From NCBI RefSeq assembly GCF_900890705.1, contig NZ_CAAHFH010000004.1, positions 124,001 to 188,000 of the forward strand: DNA of 64,000 nucleotides, written 5' to 3'. The notes below the pieces were generated by a model. That model did no database searches. It was not told the origin of the DNA and was given only the letters and a program-made list of their open reading frames with translations. Shown here piece by piece: positions 54,268-62,618 of the stretch (positions within the stretch are counted from its first letter, which is position 1; every line of letters begins with the position of its first letter). A program made the position numbers and the translations under genes. The DNA comes from Pontiella sulfatireligans. Its GTDB lineage: Bacteria; Verrucomicrobiota; Kiritimatiellia; Kiritimatiellales; Pontiellaceae.

Positions 54268-55074
54268 CTAAGGTGCCGAGGAATCGGCGCGATACTGCGA
54301 TGGCGTTACACCATACTGCGCCTTAAAGAGACGACCAAACTGGGTTGACCCGTCGACGCCGACTTCGTAAGCAATCTCTGTTATATTCAGCGAACTCTCC
54401 GCCAGTAGCCGGGCAGCCGTTTTCAGCCGCACCTCATTGATCATCTTCATCGGTGTGTGGTTTGTGATGGCCTTCATTTTGCGATGCAGTGTGCTCACAC
54501 TCATGTGCATTTCTTCGGCAAAATGATCAGGATTGAAGGTCGGTTCGCCCATATGCTCTTCCACCACACGGAGAGCCTGTGCCAGGAAATCACGCTCCAT
54601 AACACTTTCCGGAAGCGCTTGCTCGGACATGGATGAAAACTCCACCCCCAACCGTTCCCGGAGTACGCGGCGCGATTCCAGCAAATTATGAATCCGAACC
54701 TTGAGCAACCCCATGTGAAACGGCTTCGTGACATAATCGTCCGCCCCGGTTTCCAATCCTTGGATCTGGCTTTCAACGGAATCCTTTGCGGTCAACATAA
54801 TGACCGGAATATGTGAAGTATGCGTGTTGCTCTTCAGCTCCCGGCAGAGTTCAACGCCATCCATGACCGGCATCATCAGATCCGTAATCACTAAATCAGG
54901 AATCGACTCCAACGCCTTCTCCAGCCCGACGCGACCATTCCCGGCGGTCACAACCTGATATTCATCCATCAATTCCAGCTCAATCAGTCGCTGCATATCA
55001 GAATCATCTTCAACAACCAGCAACGTCGGTTTTTCAATCTCTTCGTCAGCCGATGCGTTAAATTTTCGGATCAT
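54268..55074 (-). CDS. Response regulator with AraC-type DNA-binding domain
   Basis: A protein of 268 aa. The receiver domain covers about 17-130: acidic pocket Glu22-Asp23-Asp24, phosphate acceptor Asp65 in LVITDLMMPVMDG, and the switch/Lys pair Thr95 and Lys97. The AraC/XylS-type helix-turn-helix domain covers about 165-268 (MHMSVSTLHRKMKAITNHTP, then ITEIAYEVGVDGSTQFGRLF). Its ATG overlaps the kinase stop as ATGA, so the two proteins are made together. In Bacteroidetes the same parts are fused into one hybrid protein (HTCS) that controls polysaccharide loci; here they are split in two genes. It probably activates nearby glycan-use genes in response to the kinase's ligand. Confidence 0.93.
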   Translation of the reverse strand: MIRKFNASADEEIEKPTLLVVEDDSDMQRLIELELMDEYQVVTAGNGRVGLEKALESIPDLVITDLMMPVMDGVELCRELKSNTHTSHIPVIMLTAKDSVESQIQGLETGADDYVTKPFHMGLLKVRIHNLLESRRVLRERLGVEFSSMSEQALPESVMERDFLAQALRVVEEHMGEPTFNPDHFAEEMHMSVSTLHRKMKAITNHTPMKMINEVRLKTAARLLAESSLNITEIAYEVGVDGSTQFGRLFKAQYGVTPSQYRADSSAP

Positions 55075-58000
55075 ATTGAATCTCCTGTTGCTGGCAACTT
55101 GCCAGAAGCATTGTTCGGGGGAATGGGTAAAGAAACAATAAAGCGTGTGCCCGGATTCTCCAGCTCAGCACGAACCGGACTTTCAGCCCGGATAGTCCCG
55201 CCCAGAAGTTCCACGAGCTCTTTGGTCAAGTTCAGCCCAATACCGGATCCATCCACAATCGACTTTTCGGGAATTCGGTAGAACCGATCAAAAATACGCT
55301 GCAAGTGAACCGGCTCTATCCCCGGCCCCGTATCCTCCACTTCCAAAATAAGCAGCTCGCCCCCTTCTTCAGTCATGCGCTTGCTGAGTGCCACCCGAAC
55401 CTCGCCGCCTGATGGAGTAAATTTGATGGCATTGTTAACCAGATTTTGAACAATCTTTTTCACCATCTCCGCATCGAACCAACCACACCACTGATCGGGA
55501 CTGGTCACCGTGCAGCTGATCTGTTTTGCGATGGCCGCCTGCTCCAACCGTTCGATCACATCGCGCACACAAACCACAATATCCCCTTCGGCGATATCGA
55601 CCCGCATTTGTCCCTGTTCCAGTTTTCGAAAATCCAGCAATTGGGAAGCCAGATTCCATACGCGACTCGCATTGCGCTGGGCCATGGAAAGCATTTCACG
55701 CTTTTCGTGATTTTCTTCCGATTCAAGCAAACGCTCTAACGGTCTTAAAATCAATGTCAGCGGCGTACGGAGTTCATGCGATATATTCGTGAAAAACCCG
55801 GTCTTTATCTGATCAATCTCAACCAGATGACGGGCACGATCTTTTAGCCGTTTGTCATGGAAATAAATGAGCACCCCGACAAACGCGGTGGTCACGATGG
55901 TCATCATCAGAACCATGCCGACAAACCAGCCCCTTTTCCAGACCGGCAACGCTACCGAAAAAAAGCTTATCGCCGGCGTCGCATCGACATTAAAGTCACG
56001 ATCGCGCGCGCGCACTTCCAGCGCATGCTCCCCGTTGTCTAAATTGAGAAACGTCTTGCTGACTTCGTAAGAAAACGGAGCCCACTCCCCGTCATCTATT
56101 CTCCAGGAAAATTGCAATTGGTCGCGCCGGGTATTTGACCACACGTCCCGCCCGGACCATGAAATATGGATATTCCCTTCGGAATCCACGTGCTCAAGAT
56201 GGTTTTCAATAAAGGTATCCGGAGACTGATCATCGCTCACATACCGAACGGTGCGATACCGTTCCACGCTATCAATGTTCATGGAAACCTGTGATGACCG
56301 CACATCTTTACTCGTGAAATTGAACCAGACAGAACCGTCTGCCGATTGTCGCATACTGCCGCTTCTGGTCGACATTCCGAAGTCGGAACTGAACATGTTT
56401 CCCATCCAGCTCTTCCCGTCAAAACGGCTGATCCCAAGATCAGATGCCGCCAGCAGTGTTCCATCCATCAGCGGAAGCAAATCGACAACAAGTTTCCCGC
56501 CAAGCGCATCTTTACCGGATATTTTTCTCCATCCGGACGCCTCTTGCCGATAGACGCCGGTTAAGCCTTTGGCGATCCACAAATGATCGGTACCGTCCAC
56601 AACCATATCCTGTGTATGAACCGTAGGGAGTTGAGGTACAACTTCGACCTTTTCCTTCGCTATGTCATAACGCTGAACCACAGGAGCCCCGAGCCAGAGG
56701 GTTTTGTCCCGGGTTTGCGCCATTCGCGCAATGGTATAGGGAAATACACTCGATGCATGATGCCTCAAACACCGGACCTTGCCGTGCGAAGTCACTTCAT
56801 ATTGCAGCGCTCCCCCGGTGCGGTTAGCCGGGAGACCCAATCGGTCGCCCATGGCCCCGAACCACATGGTGCCGTCCGCACTCTCAAGCACGGCTCCTTC
56901 AATCATCATACCGAATTCCGGATGCTCAAACCGCGTCCATTTCATTCCGTCAAAGACGCCGATGGCCGCACGCCCTTTATGACTGCCCGCCGCCCAAACC
57001 AGCCCATGACTGGAAACATGCAGAGACCGGGGCCAATCAATCACTCCATCAGCCAGCTTATAATATATCCAATCCCCGGTCGTAGGGTTATGCGAAACCA
57101 CACGACGGGTTCCGGTCAGAAACCACTGCTTTCCACCCGGTTCGTCACACTCATAATGAAGGTCTTCATACGTCAACCACTGCCCATCGCCGGGATCCAT
57201 GGCATAGACATAACCGCCACGCCCAATCACCCACCATTTTCCAGCGGCCGTTTCGTGAATTCTCAGAGGACTGCTGGGCAGTCCCAGTCTGGATGGGGAA
57301 TAATAGGTCCCCCCGGACGCCTTGATGGAATAGAGCTTGCCTGTCCCCCCTGCCCAAAGCGTTCCGCTTTTATCCTTTATCAGCGAATAATAACCCTTCT
57401 GAGAGTCCGGCAGGTCCGCGACGGTCCAGGTCCCGAGAGCTGGGTCAAAGAACCAGATCGCGTTATTAGCATTGTTGTCCACATACCAGATCTTGCCGTC
57501 CGGGCCGGGGCATATCCGCGGCTCACGCCCCGTACTCTCAAGTTCAACCGGATAACTTTCCCAATCCTCTTCATATTCCGGAGAAACTTTTAGTAAAGGG
57601 ATATGTATTAATTTTGCGGACTTTTGGAATGAGTTCAGGATGACCCAGATATCCCCCTGCTCATCATGGCACATCGTCGTCAAACGTTCTGCAGGCCCGC
57701 CTTCGAGCAGTATATACTGCTCCGTCAGATCTTCGCTGATACGCCAAAGTGCATTTTCGACCAGCAACCAAATCGTACCGTCTTCCGCCTTTTCAATCCG
57801 GGTTTGATACGAGGGATTTCCAACGTTTGGAATAACAACGCTCCATTCCCCGTTTATCCAGCGCACCAGGCCGGACTCTAGTACGACAAGGAGGCTTCCA
57901 TCCTGCAGGCAGAGCACGCCCATGGCCCAGGGTTCGCGGTTTTCATTGTGTGCAATGCCCGACAGAAGTTTCTCATCAAACGGAATCCGCTCCACCTCAA

Positions 58001-58226
58001 GCCCGTCATACCTGGCCAGCCCGCCGATGCAACCGAACCAGAGCAATCCGTCCGCCGCTTCATCCATGCAGAACACGCCCTGCTCCGCGAGCTCTTCCAT
58101 CTCCTGCCAACGCCAGGGCTCCAGCACCGGATCAGCAATCCGAGGAACATATGAATCAGCGGCAACACACCCCAGCGGGAGCAGCAGACTTAAAATTATG
58201 ACTTTCCAGTTCATTACAACACGCAT
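55071..58226 (-). CDS. Periplasmic-propeller sensor histidine kinase (split HTCS type)
   Basis: A protein of about 1051 aa from the ATG at 58226; an ATG at 58214 would also keep the signal peptide (MNWKVIILSLLLPLGCVAA), and no ribosome site decides between them. Residues up to about 690 form a two-component-propeller sensor (repeats such as GLLWFGCIGGLARYDG, GTIWLLVENALWRI and LWAGGTGKLYSI). A Y_Y_Y-type Ig domain follows (about 690-760; FSWRIDDGEWAPFS), then one membrane helix (about 762-795). The kinase core has the phosphorylated His817 in ISHELRTPLTL, and ATP-binding boxes VQNLVNNAIKFT, DTGPGIEP and GSGIGLNL. The propeller probably senses an oligosaccharide in the periplasm. The gene contains an exact palindrome copy. 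Confidence 0.93.
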   Translation of the reverse strand: MRVVMNWKVIILSLLLPLGCVAADSYVPRIADPVLEPWRWQEMEELAEQGVFCMDEAADGLLWFGCIGGLARYDGLEVERIPFDEKLLSGIAHNENREPWAMGVLCLQDGSLLVVLESGLVRWINGEWSVVIPNVGNPSYQTRIEKAEDGTIWLLVENALWRISEDLTEQYILLEGGPAERLTTMCHDEQGDIWVILNSFQKSAKLIHIPLLKVSPEYEEDWESYPVELESTGREPRICPGPDGKIWYVDNNANNAIWFFDPALGTWTVADLPDSQKGYYSLIKDKSGTLWAGGTGKLYSIKASGGTYYSPSRLGLPSSPLRIHETAAGKWWVIGRGGYVYAMDPGDGQWLTYEDLHYECDEPGGKQWFLTGTRRVVSHNPTTGDWIYYKLADGVIDWPRSLHVSSHGLVWAAGSHKGRAAIGVFDGMKWTRFEHPEFGMMIEGAVLESADGTMWFGAMGDRLGLPANRTGGALQYEVTSHGKVRCLRHHASSVFPYTIARMAQTRDKTLWLGAPVVQRYDIAKEKVEVVPQLPTVHTQDMVVDGTDHLWIAKGLTGVYRQEASGWRKISGKDALGGKLVVDLLPLMDGTLLAASDLGISRFDGKSWMGNMFSSDFGMSTRSGSMRQSADGSVWFNFTSKDVRSSQVSMNIDSVERYRTVRYVSDDQSPDTFIENHLEHVDSEGNIHISWSGRDVWSNTRRDQLQFSWRIDDGEWAPFSYEVSKTFLNLDNGEHALEVRARDRDFNVDATPAISFFSVALPVWKRGWFVGMVLMMTIVTTAFVGVLIYFHDKRLKDRARHLVEIDQIKTGFFTNISHELRTPLTLILRPLERLLESEENHEKREMLSMAQRNASRVWNLASQLLDFRKLEQGQMRVDIAEGDIVVCVRDVIERLEQAAIAKQISCTVTSPDQWCGWFDAEMVKKIVQNLVNNAIKFTPSGGEVRVALSKRMTEEGGELLILEVEDTGPGIEPVHLQRIFDRFYRIPEKSIVDGSGIGLNLTKELVELLGGTIRAESPVRAELENPGTRFIVSLPIPPNNASGKLPATGDSI
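57818..57832. repeat. TTCCA-N5-TGGAA palindrome, copy 9 (exact)
   Basis: TTCCAACGTTTGGAA within the propeller part of the sensor kinase gene, read there as Ile-Pro-Asn-Val-Gly-Asn. Confidence 0.9.
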
Positions 58227-58298
58227 ACCACAGACACTCGAATCATGCACGACCGTATTACCCAGCCCCGAAAAATTAAACGTCCGAAAACGGATTCC

Positions 58299-59261
58299 TC
58301 ATTCAGGCATCGATGTTTTCAAAATCGTTATTTTTTGGACGGATGTAAGTTGATAAGCCCCGATCTCGGCAGGAATCAGGACTGACTCTCCTTTTGCAAC
58401 CGATTCAACCTGTCCATCCCCATACGTCAGTTCAAATCCACCCTCGGCAGAAAACAAAGCGTGGAAACTTTGTCCCTCGGTATTTTGCTCCGCTCCATCT
58501 TCTACAGTAATCTCATCCACCACAAAGAAGTCGGACGTGCAGATGTTCCGAACATGGGAAGAAACCTGAACCGGTTTACATACCGGATCATCCGCGTCGT
58601 CAAAATCAATCACCTGCAGCGCTTTATCCAGATGCATCTCGCGCGGTTTTCCGTCGTTGCCTACGCGACCCCAGTCATAGACACGATAGGTGGTGTTTGA
58701 GTTTTGCTGGATCTCAAGGATCAGACAACCGGTATCAATCGCGTGCACCCTGCCGCCCGGCACAAAAGCCGCCCCGCCCTTTTCAGCCGGCACCGCACGG
58801 AGGATCTCTTCAAAAGATTCATTTTCCATCGCCCGGATAAAATCATCGCGGGTCGTTCCCGGTTTGAGACCGCAATAGATCTGCGAAGGCTCGTCGTTCA
58901 AAAAATACCACATTTCGGTTTTCGGTTCTCCCTGCACCCCTTCAGCATTTCCATTGTTTGGATGAACCTGAACACTTAAAGGCTTAGCCGCGTCGATCAG
59001 CTTAATCAGCAGCGGAAAATCATTGCCCTCAACGTTCGACCCCAGAATTTCAGCGGCGGATTGCTTTATTACCTCCGACAGCGTTTTTCCGGCCAGCTCT
59101 CCGTTCGCAACCACGCTTTCCCCATCCGGATGGGTGGATATTTCCCACGATTCGGCATAAACACCTTCCGGCGCTTCCCGATCAAACAGGGAAGGAAGTC
59201 GCGTGTTGCCCCACGGATAGTCCTTGTAGACGGGCTTAAACATGAGTGGATATAAATTCAT
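58299..59261 (-). CDS. manA: Type I mannose-6-phosphate isomerase (short form)
   Basis: A protein of 320 aa, the usual length for the short bacterial form. The N-terminal FKPVYKDYPWGNTRL and AESWEISTHPDGES are typical. The zinc ligands are visible as QVHPN (Gln98, His100), Glu116 in KTEMWYF, and His173 in PGGRVHAI. It interconverts mannose-6-phosphate and fructose-6-phosphate in the cytoplasm. It has no signal peptide, in contrast to most genes of the window, so it probably processes imported mannose-type sugars or supplies GDP-mannose. It lies 10 nt after the small remnant ORF and 72 nt before the kinase gene. Confidence 0.93.
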   Translation of the reverse strand: MNLYPLMFKPVYKDYPWGNTRLPSLFDREAPEGVYAESWEISTHPDGESVVANGELAGKTLSEVIKQSAAEILGSNVEGNDFPLLIKLIDAAKPLSVQVHPNNGNAEGVQGEPKTEMWYFLNDEPSQIYCGLKPGTTRDDFIRAMENESFEEILRAVPAEKGGAAFVPGGRVHAIDTGCLILEIQQNSNTTYRVYDWGRVGNDGKPREMHLDKALQVIDFDDADDPVCKPVQVSSHVRNICTSDFFVVDEITVEDGAEQNTEGQSFHALFSAEGGFELTYGDGQVESVAKGESVLIPAEIGAYQLTSVQKITILKTSMPE

Positions 59262-59271
59262 AATGGATACC

Positions 59272-59391
59272 TTAGTTGTATTGGATAGATTCCAGCGTCA
59301 CAGCTTCAACGCGCATGTTTTTAAAGGCCTTGTGATTCGGCGTCATCATGACCCGCCCCAGACAGGCCATCAGGAACAATAAATATTTCAT
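59272..59391 (-). pseudogene. 39-codon remnant: signal-peptide start fused to a C-terminal fragment
   Basis: ATG at 59391 to TAA at 59272. It begins MKYLLFLMACLG, which looks like a signal peptide, and ends with AFKNMRVEAVTLESIQ, which resembles the end of a beta-rich secreted sugar enzyme such as the DUF1080 family (usual closing pattern FRNIRI). The middle is missing, which suggests an internal deletion that joined the two ends of a secreted gene. It lies between the Gfo/Idh gene (22 nt) and manA (10 nt). A functional mini-protein cannot be excluded. Confidence 0.45.
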
Positions 59392-59413
59392 CAATGAATA
59401 TGCGCCGGCGGTG

Positions 59414-60814
59414 TCAGGCGATGCTTTTCAGCGGGCCCCAACCTTTACGTGGTTCGCGCCAGGCCAGTTCGTTAATTTTCGGGTCACTCGTAATTTCACC
59501 GGCTTCGTTCAATACCAGTTTCTTTCCGGCGCGGGCACAGAGGTTACCCAGCTGAATATTTGCGGTCATCGGTCCGGAATAGGAAAAGTTTGACTGGCTG
59601 AATTCGCGCGGTTTTTCACCCCGGCAGGCCATCAAGAATTCAGCATGATGCCCCGGAGAACGCTCCAACAACTTTTCCGGACGCCCGAATTCTCGGCGTT
59701 TCGCTTCGGGAATAATGCGCGGGCTGTTCCAGTAGTCGCCCTGAACCAGCATCTTGCCTTTACTGCCGACAATCAGGTTTCCAGTCCTTGGAAGTTTTGA
59801 CCCGTCCTTGATCAGCTCTTCCGGCGTTTCCGGCATGTAGGCTTTACCCTTCTTGTCCTTGCCCTCGTACCAATAGGTCGCAAATCCAGGACGCTCCTGC
59901 GTCGCCCGATACGTATTTTTGACCACCATGCCGGCCGGATATTGATCCCGCACTTTACCATTCATTTCCAAAGGTTGTGCGGTTTCGGCATACCCGGGAT
60001 TCATCAAGGCATAGATGCCGTCGGTGGTGTGACAGGCCATATCGCCCAGCGCGCCGGATCCGAAATCAACAAAACCGCGCCAGTTCCACGGATGATACGG
60101 CCCTCGCGGAGTTCCATCTTTCGCACGAGGGGAATGCTCATTTGGACCGACATACTCCCTGAATGCGGCAGACCCCAGCCAGGCATCCCAGTTTAGATAA
60201 CCCGGCACCGGTGAGGTGTAGTCCGGTTTGTCCCCACCCTGCGGCCAGACTGGACGATTGGTCCACGTATGAAATTCTTTCACATCTCCGATCGCCCCGC
60301 CCTTGACCAGTTCGTAGGCCACACGCCACCCTTCCATAGCATGCCCATGATTCCCCATCTGGGTGACAACGTCCTTGTTCTTTTCATAGGCTTGTGTCAG
60401 CAACTGCGCTTCCCGCACTGACCAGGTCAACGGTTTTTCCGTATAACAATGAATTCCCATGGAAACAGCAGTCATACTGGGAGCAAAGTGGGAATGGTCC
60501 GGCGTGGCCACAAAAACCACATCAATCTCCTTACCGTGTTTCGAGAACACTTCACGCCAATCGGTATATCCTGCGGCACCGCTCCAGCCTTCTTTGTCCA
60601 GCACCCCTCCCCACGTCCGTTCATCCACATCGGCAAAAGCTACGCATTGAAGCCCTTGATTATGGCATTCCAGCGTATGGGTCTTGGCCTTACCACCCAC
60701 TGCCACAAAGCCGACCTGCAGTTTCTCGTTCAAACCCCGCGCACGTACAATCCCCGGAAAACCAATCGATGCCGCAGCACCTGCTTTCAAAAAACCCTGT
60801 CTATTCAATTTCAT
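59414..60814 (-). CDS. Exported Gfo/Idh/MocA family oxidoreductase
   Basis: A protein of 466 aa. The start MKLNRQGFLKAGAAASIGFPG looks like a TAT signal with Arg-Gln instead of Arg-Arg, as seen in some exported members. LQVGFVAVGGKAKTHTLE is the Rossmann start, TEKPLTWS the family's Lys motif, and PDHSHFAPSMTAVSMGIHC and VDFGSGALGDMACHTTDG fit as well. It is related to but clearly different from the second member at 45387-46739. The probable role is oxidation of a sugar outside the cytoplasm. It contains an exact palindrome copy. It follows the sulfatase at 60873-62618 after 58 nt. Confidence 0.88.
   Translation of the reverse strand: MKLNRQGFLKAGAAASIGFPGIVRARGLNEKLQVGFVAVGGKAKTHTLECHNQGLQCVAFADVDERTWGGVLDKEGWSGAAGYTDWREVFSKHGKEIDVVFVATPDHSHFAPSMTAVSMGIHCYTEKPLTWSVREAQLLTQAYEKNKDVVTQMGNHGHAMEGWRVAYELVKGGAIGDVKEFHTWTNRPVWPQGGDKPDYTSPVPGYLNWDAWLGSAAFREYVGPNEHSPRAKDGTPRGPYHPWNWRGFVDFGSGALGDMACHTTDGIYALMNPGYAETAQPLEMNGKVRDQYPAGMVVKNTYRATQERPGFATYWYEGKDKKGKAYMPETPEELIKDGSKLPRTGNLIVGSKGKMLVQGDYWNSPRIIPEAKRREFGRPEKLLERSPGHHAEFLMACRGEKPREFSQSNFSYSGPMTANIQLGNLCARAGKKLVLNEAGEITSDPKINELAWREPRKGWGPLKSIA
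59779..59793. repeat. TTCCA-N5-TGGAA palindrome, copy 10 (exact)
   Basis: TTCCAGTCCTTGGAA within the Gfo/Idh/MocA gene, read on the coding strand as Leu-Pro-Arg-Thr-Gly-Asn. Confidence 0.9.
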
Positions 60815-60872
60815 CAGTTTGCTCCGTCCTGAGTTATTTACTCTATTCGTTTCTCTTAAAGTGGTCCGAATG

Positions 60873-62618
60873 CTAGTCGATACGAGTCAGCAGCATCAAC
60901 CGAAAGTCCATCACCTGTGCACCGAGGATTTCCAAAGCCTGAAGTTTCAGTGTGCCCTCGCCTTTTTTCAGGATAATCGTACCGAAGGTAACACGTTTAA
61001 AATCCTTGTTGTACGACTCGGTTCGTTCAACCCGGTCGCGTTCCATTCCGAACAGTGGCGGATTATGAGCTTTAGTAATTTTACCAACCATTTTTTCGTC
61101 GTTAAAACTAAGCTCAACCGTTGAACCGGCATCAGCATCGGGGCAGGTGTAGAACAGTTCGACTTTATACTTTCCCGTCTGCCCTACTTCGCAATGCCAT
61201 TCGATCGAATCCTCAAGACTCGTCCAGTTCGTAAAGTAGGAATCGTTGGCATGCTTGCAGGAACGCTTGATGCCGCCCTTGCCCACACCATCACGGGCAG
61301 GAATCTGCGTCATCTTCGCTCCGGGATGGCCGATCACAAAAGGACGATGGTCAAATTCCTTACCGTGCCGGCTCACCATTTCGGCCCGCCATTTCTCGGC
61401 ATATTCCTTTAACGAAGCCGCGGTTTCCGGAACCTGATCGTTGATCGCTGTACGTTGTCCGGGATCCGTAACCATATCGTAAAGATTGCCTTTCTGATCC
61501 AAACGATAGCCCGGCGTGCGAATAGAAAGCTTGTGCCAATAATGGGCCAGCGTCCGGTCCGGCCAGTTATTCACTTCACCGAAAAGTAAAGGTTTCAAAC
61601 TCGTTCCATCGATCGGCTTTGTTCCAGACATTGGAACATCCGTCAAATCGGCAAGCGTCGGCAACAGATCATAAGCGGAACAGATCGGGAGCACTTCCGT
61701 ACCGGGTTTTATTTTGCCCGGCCACCGGATAAACAACGGCGAGCGCACGCCGCCTTCGTCCGTTGATCCTTTTTTGCCACGCATGTCGCCGTTCCACCGG
61801 TTGCCGTTGGGACCGTTGTCGCAGAAGTAGACCACAATGGTATTTTCCGCCAACTTCAACTCATCGAGTTTCGAGAGCAGCCGTCCCACATTCCAGTCGA
61901 TGTTCTCGCACATCGCCAACGCGGCACGGGTGTGATCGATGTTTTCTTTCTTTTTATCGCGGTGGTCCTGTGTCAGTTCCAAATCCTTAAACTTGTTCCA
62001 CCAGCGGTCAGGCACCTGCATGGGTGAGTGCGGCGTATTGAGCGGCAGGTAGACAAAGAACGGTTTCTCCTGATGCGTCTCAATATAATCCATAGCACGT
62101 TCGGTAAAGTCGTTATTCACATAACCGGTGCCCGTGGTGATATCCCCGTTATGGTCGATCATGGTGTCGTAATAGTTGCCCCAATGCCCCGAACAGAAAC
62201 CATAGAACTCATCAAACCCCCGCGCATTCGGATGATAGGGAAACTGCATGCCGCTATGCCACTTGCCGAAAGCCGCCGTTTTATATCCCGAACGTTGGAA
62301 TAGTTCTGAAATCAGAACTTCGTCCGGGTTAATCCGTTCTCCACCAGCGGTCACCCCGTAAACCCCGGTCCGGACATGATGCCGCCCCGTAAGAAACTCG
62401 GCCCGTGTCGGCGCACAGACTGGACTGACATAAAAACGGTCAAACATTGCACCGTCCCGCGCCAGGCGGTCCACGTTGGGCGTATCAATGGCCGTATTGC
62501 CGTTGATACTCAGATCGCCCCAGCCCTGATCATCCGTAAGTATGACAACGACATTCGGCTTTGCCGAAATATGAAACGTAATTAGTGAAATGGCTATAAC
62601 AGTTAAAAATTTCTTCAT
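60873..62618 (-). CDS. Secreted S1-type sulfatase with extra C-terminal beta domain
   Basis: A protein of 581 aa with signal peptide MKKFLTVIAISLITFHISA. KPNVVVILTDDQGWGDLSING and VCAPTRAEFLTGRHH (Cys68 to formylglycine) identify it, with AFGKWHSGMQFPYHP and VYFCDNGPNGNRW following. After about residue 440 comes a further domain of about 140 residues (IEWHCEVGQTGKYKVELFY, then GEGTLKLQALEILG), similar to the small carbohydrate-binding-like modules at the end of some planctomycete and verrucomicrobial sulfatases. Its ATG follows the previous sulfatase's TAG directly. The gene contains an exact palindrome copy. The substrate is unknown. Confidence 0.92.
   Translation of the reverse strand: MKKFLTVIAISLITFHISAKPNVVVILTDDQGWGDLSINGNTAIDTPNVDRLARDGAMFDRFYVSPVCAPTRAEFLTGRHHVRTGVYGVTAGGERINPDEVLISELFQRSGYKTAAFGKWHSGMQFPYHPNARGFDEFYGFCSGHWGNYYDTMIDHNGDITTGTGYVNNDFTERAMDYIETHQEKPFFVYLPLNTPHSPMQVPDRWWNKFKDLELTQDHRDKKKENIDHTRAALAMCENIDWNVGRLLSKLDELKLAENTIVVYFCDNGPNGNRWNGDMRGKKGSTDEGGVRSPLFIRWPGKIKPGTEVLPICSAYDLLPTLADLTDVPMSGTKPIDGTSLKPLLFGEVNNWPDRTLAHYWHKLSIRTPGYRLDQKGNLYDMVTDPGQRTAINDQVPETAASLKEYAEKWRAEMVSRHGKEFDHRPFVIGHPGAKMTQIPARDGVGKGGIKRSCKHANDSYFTNWTSLEDSIEWHCEVGQTGKYKVELFYTCPDADAGSTVELSFNDEKMVGKITKAHNPPLFGMERDRVERTESYNKDFKRVTFGTIILKKGEGTLKLQALEILGAQVMDFRLMLLTRID
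61622..61636. repeat. TTCCA-N5-TGGAA palindrome, copy 11 (exact)
   Basis: TTCCAGACATTGGAA within the sulfatase gene, read on the coding strand as Val-Pro-Met-Ser-Gly-Thr. Confidence 0.9.
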
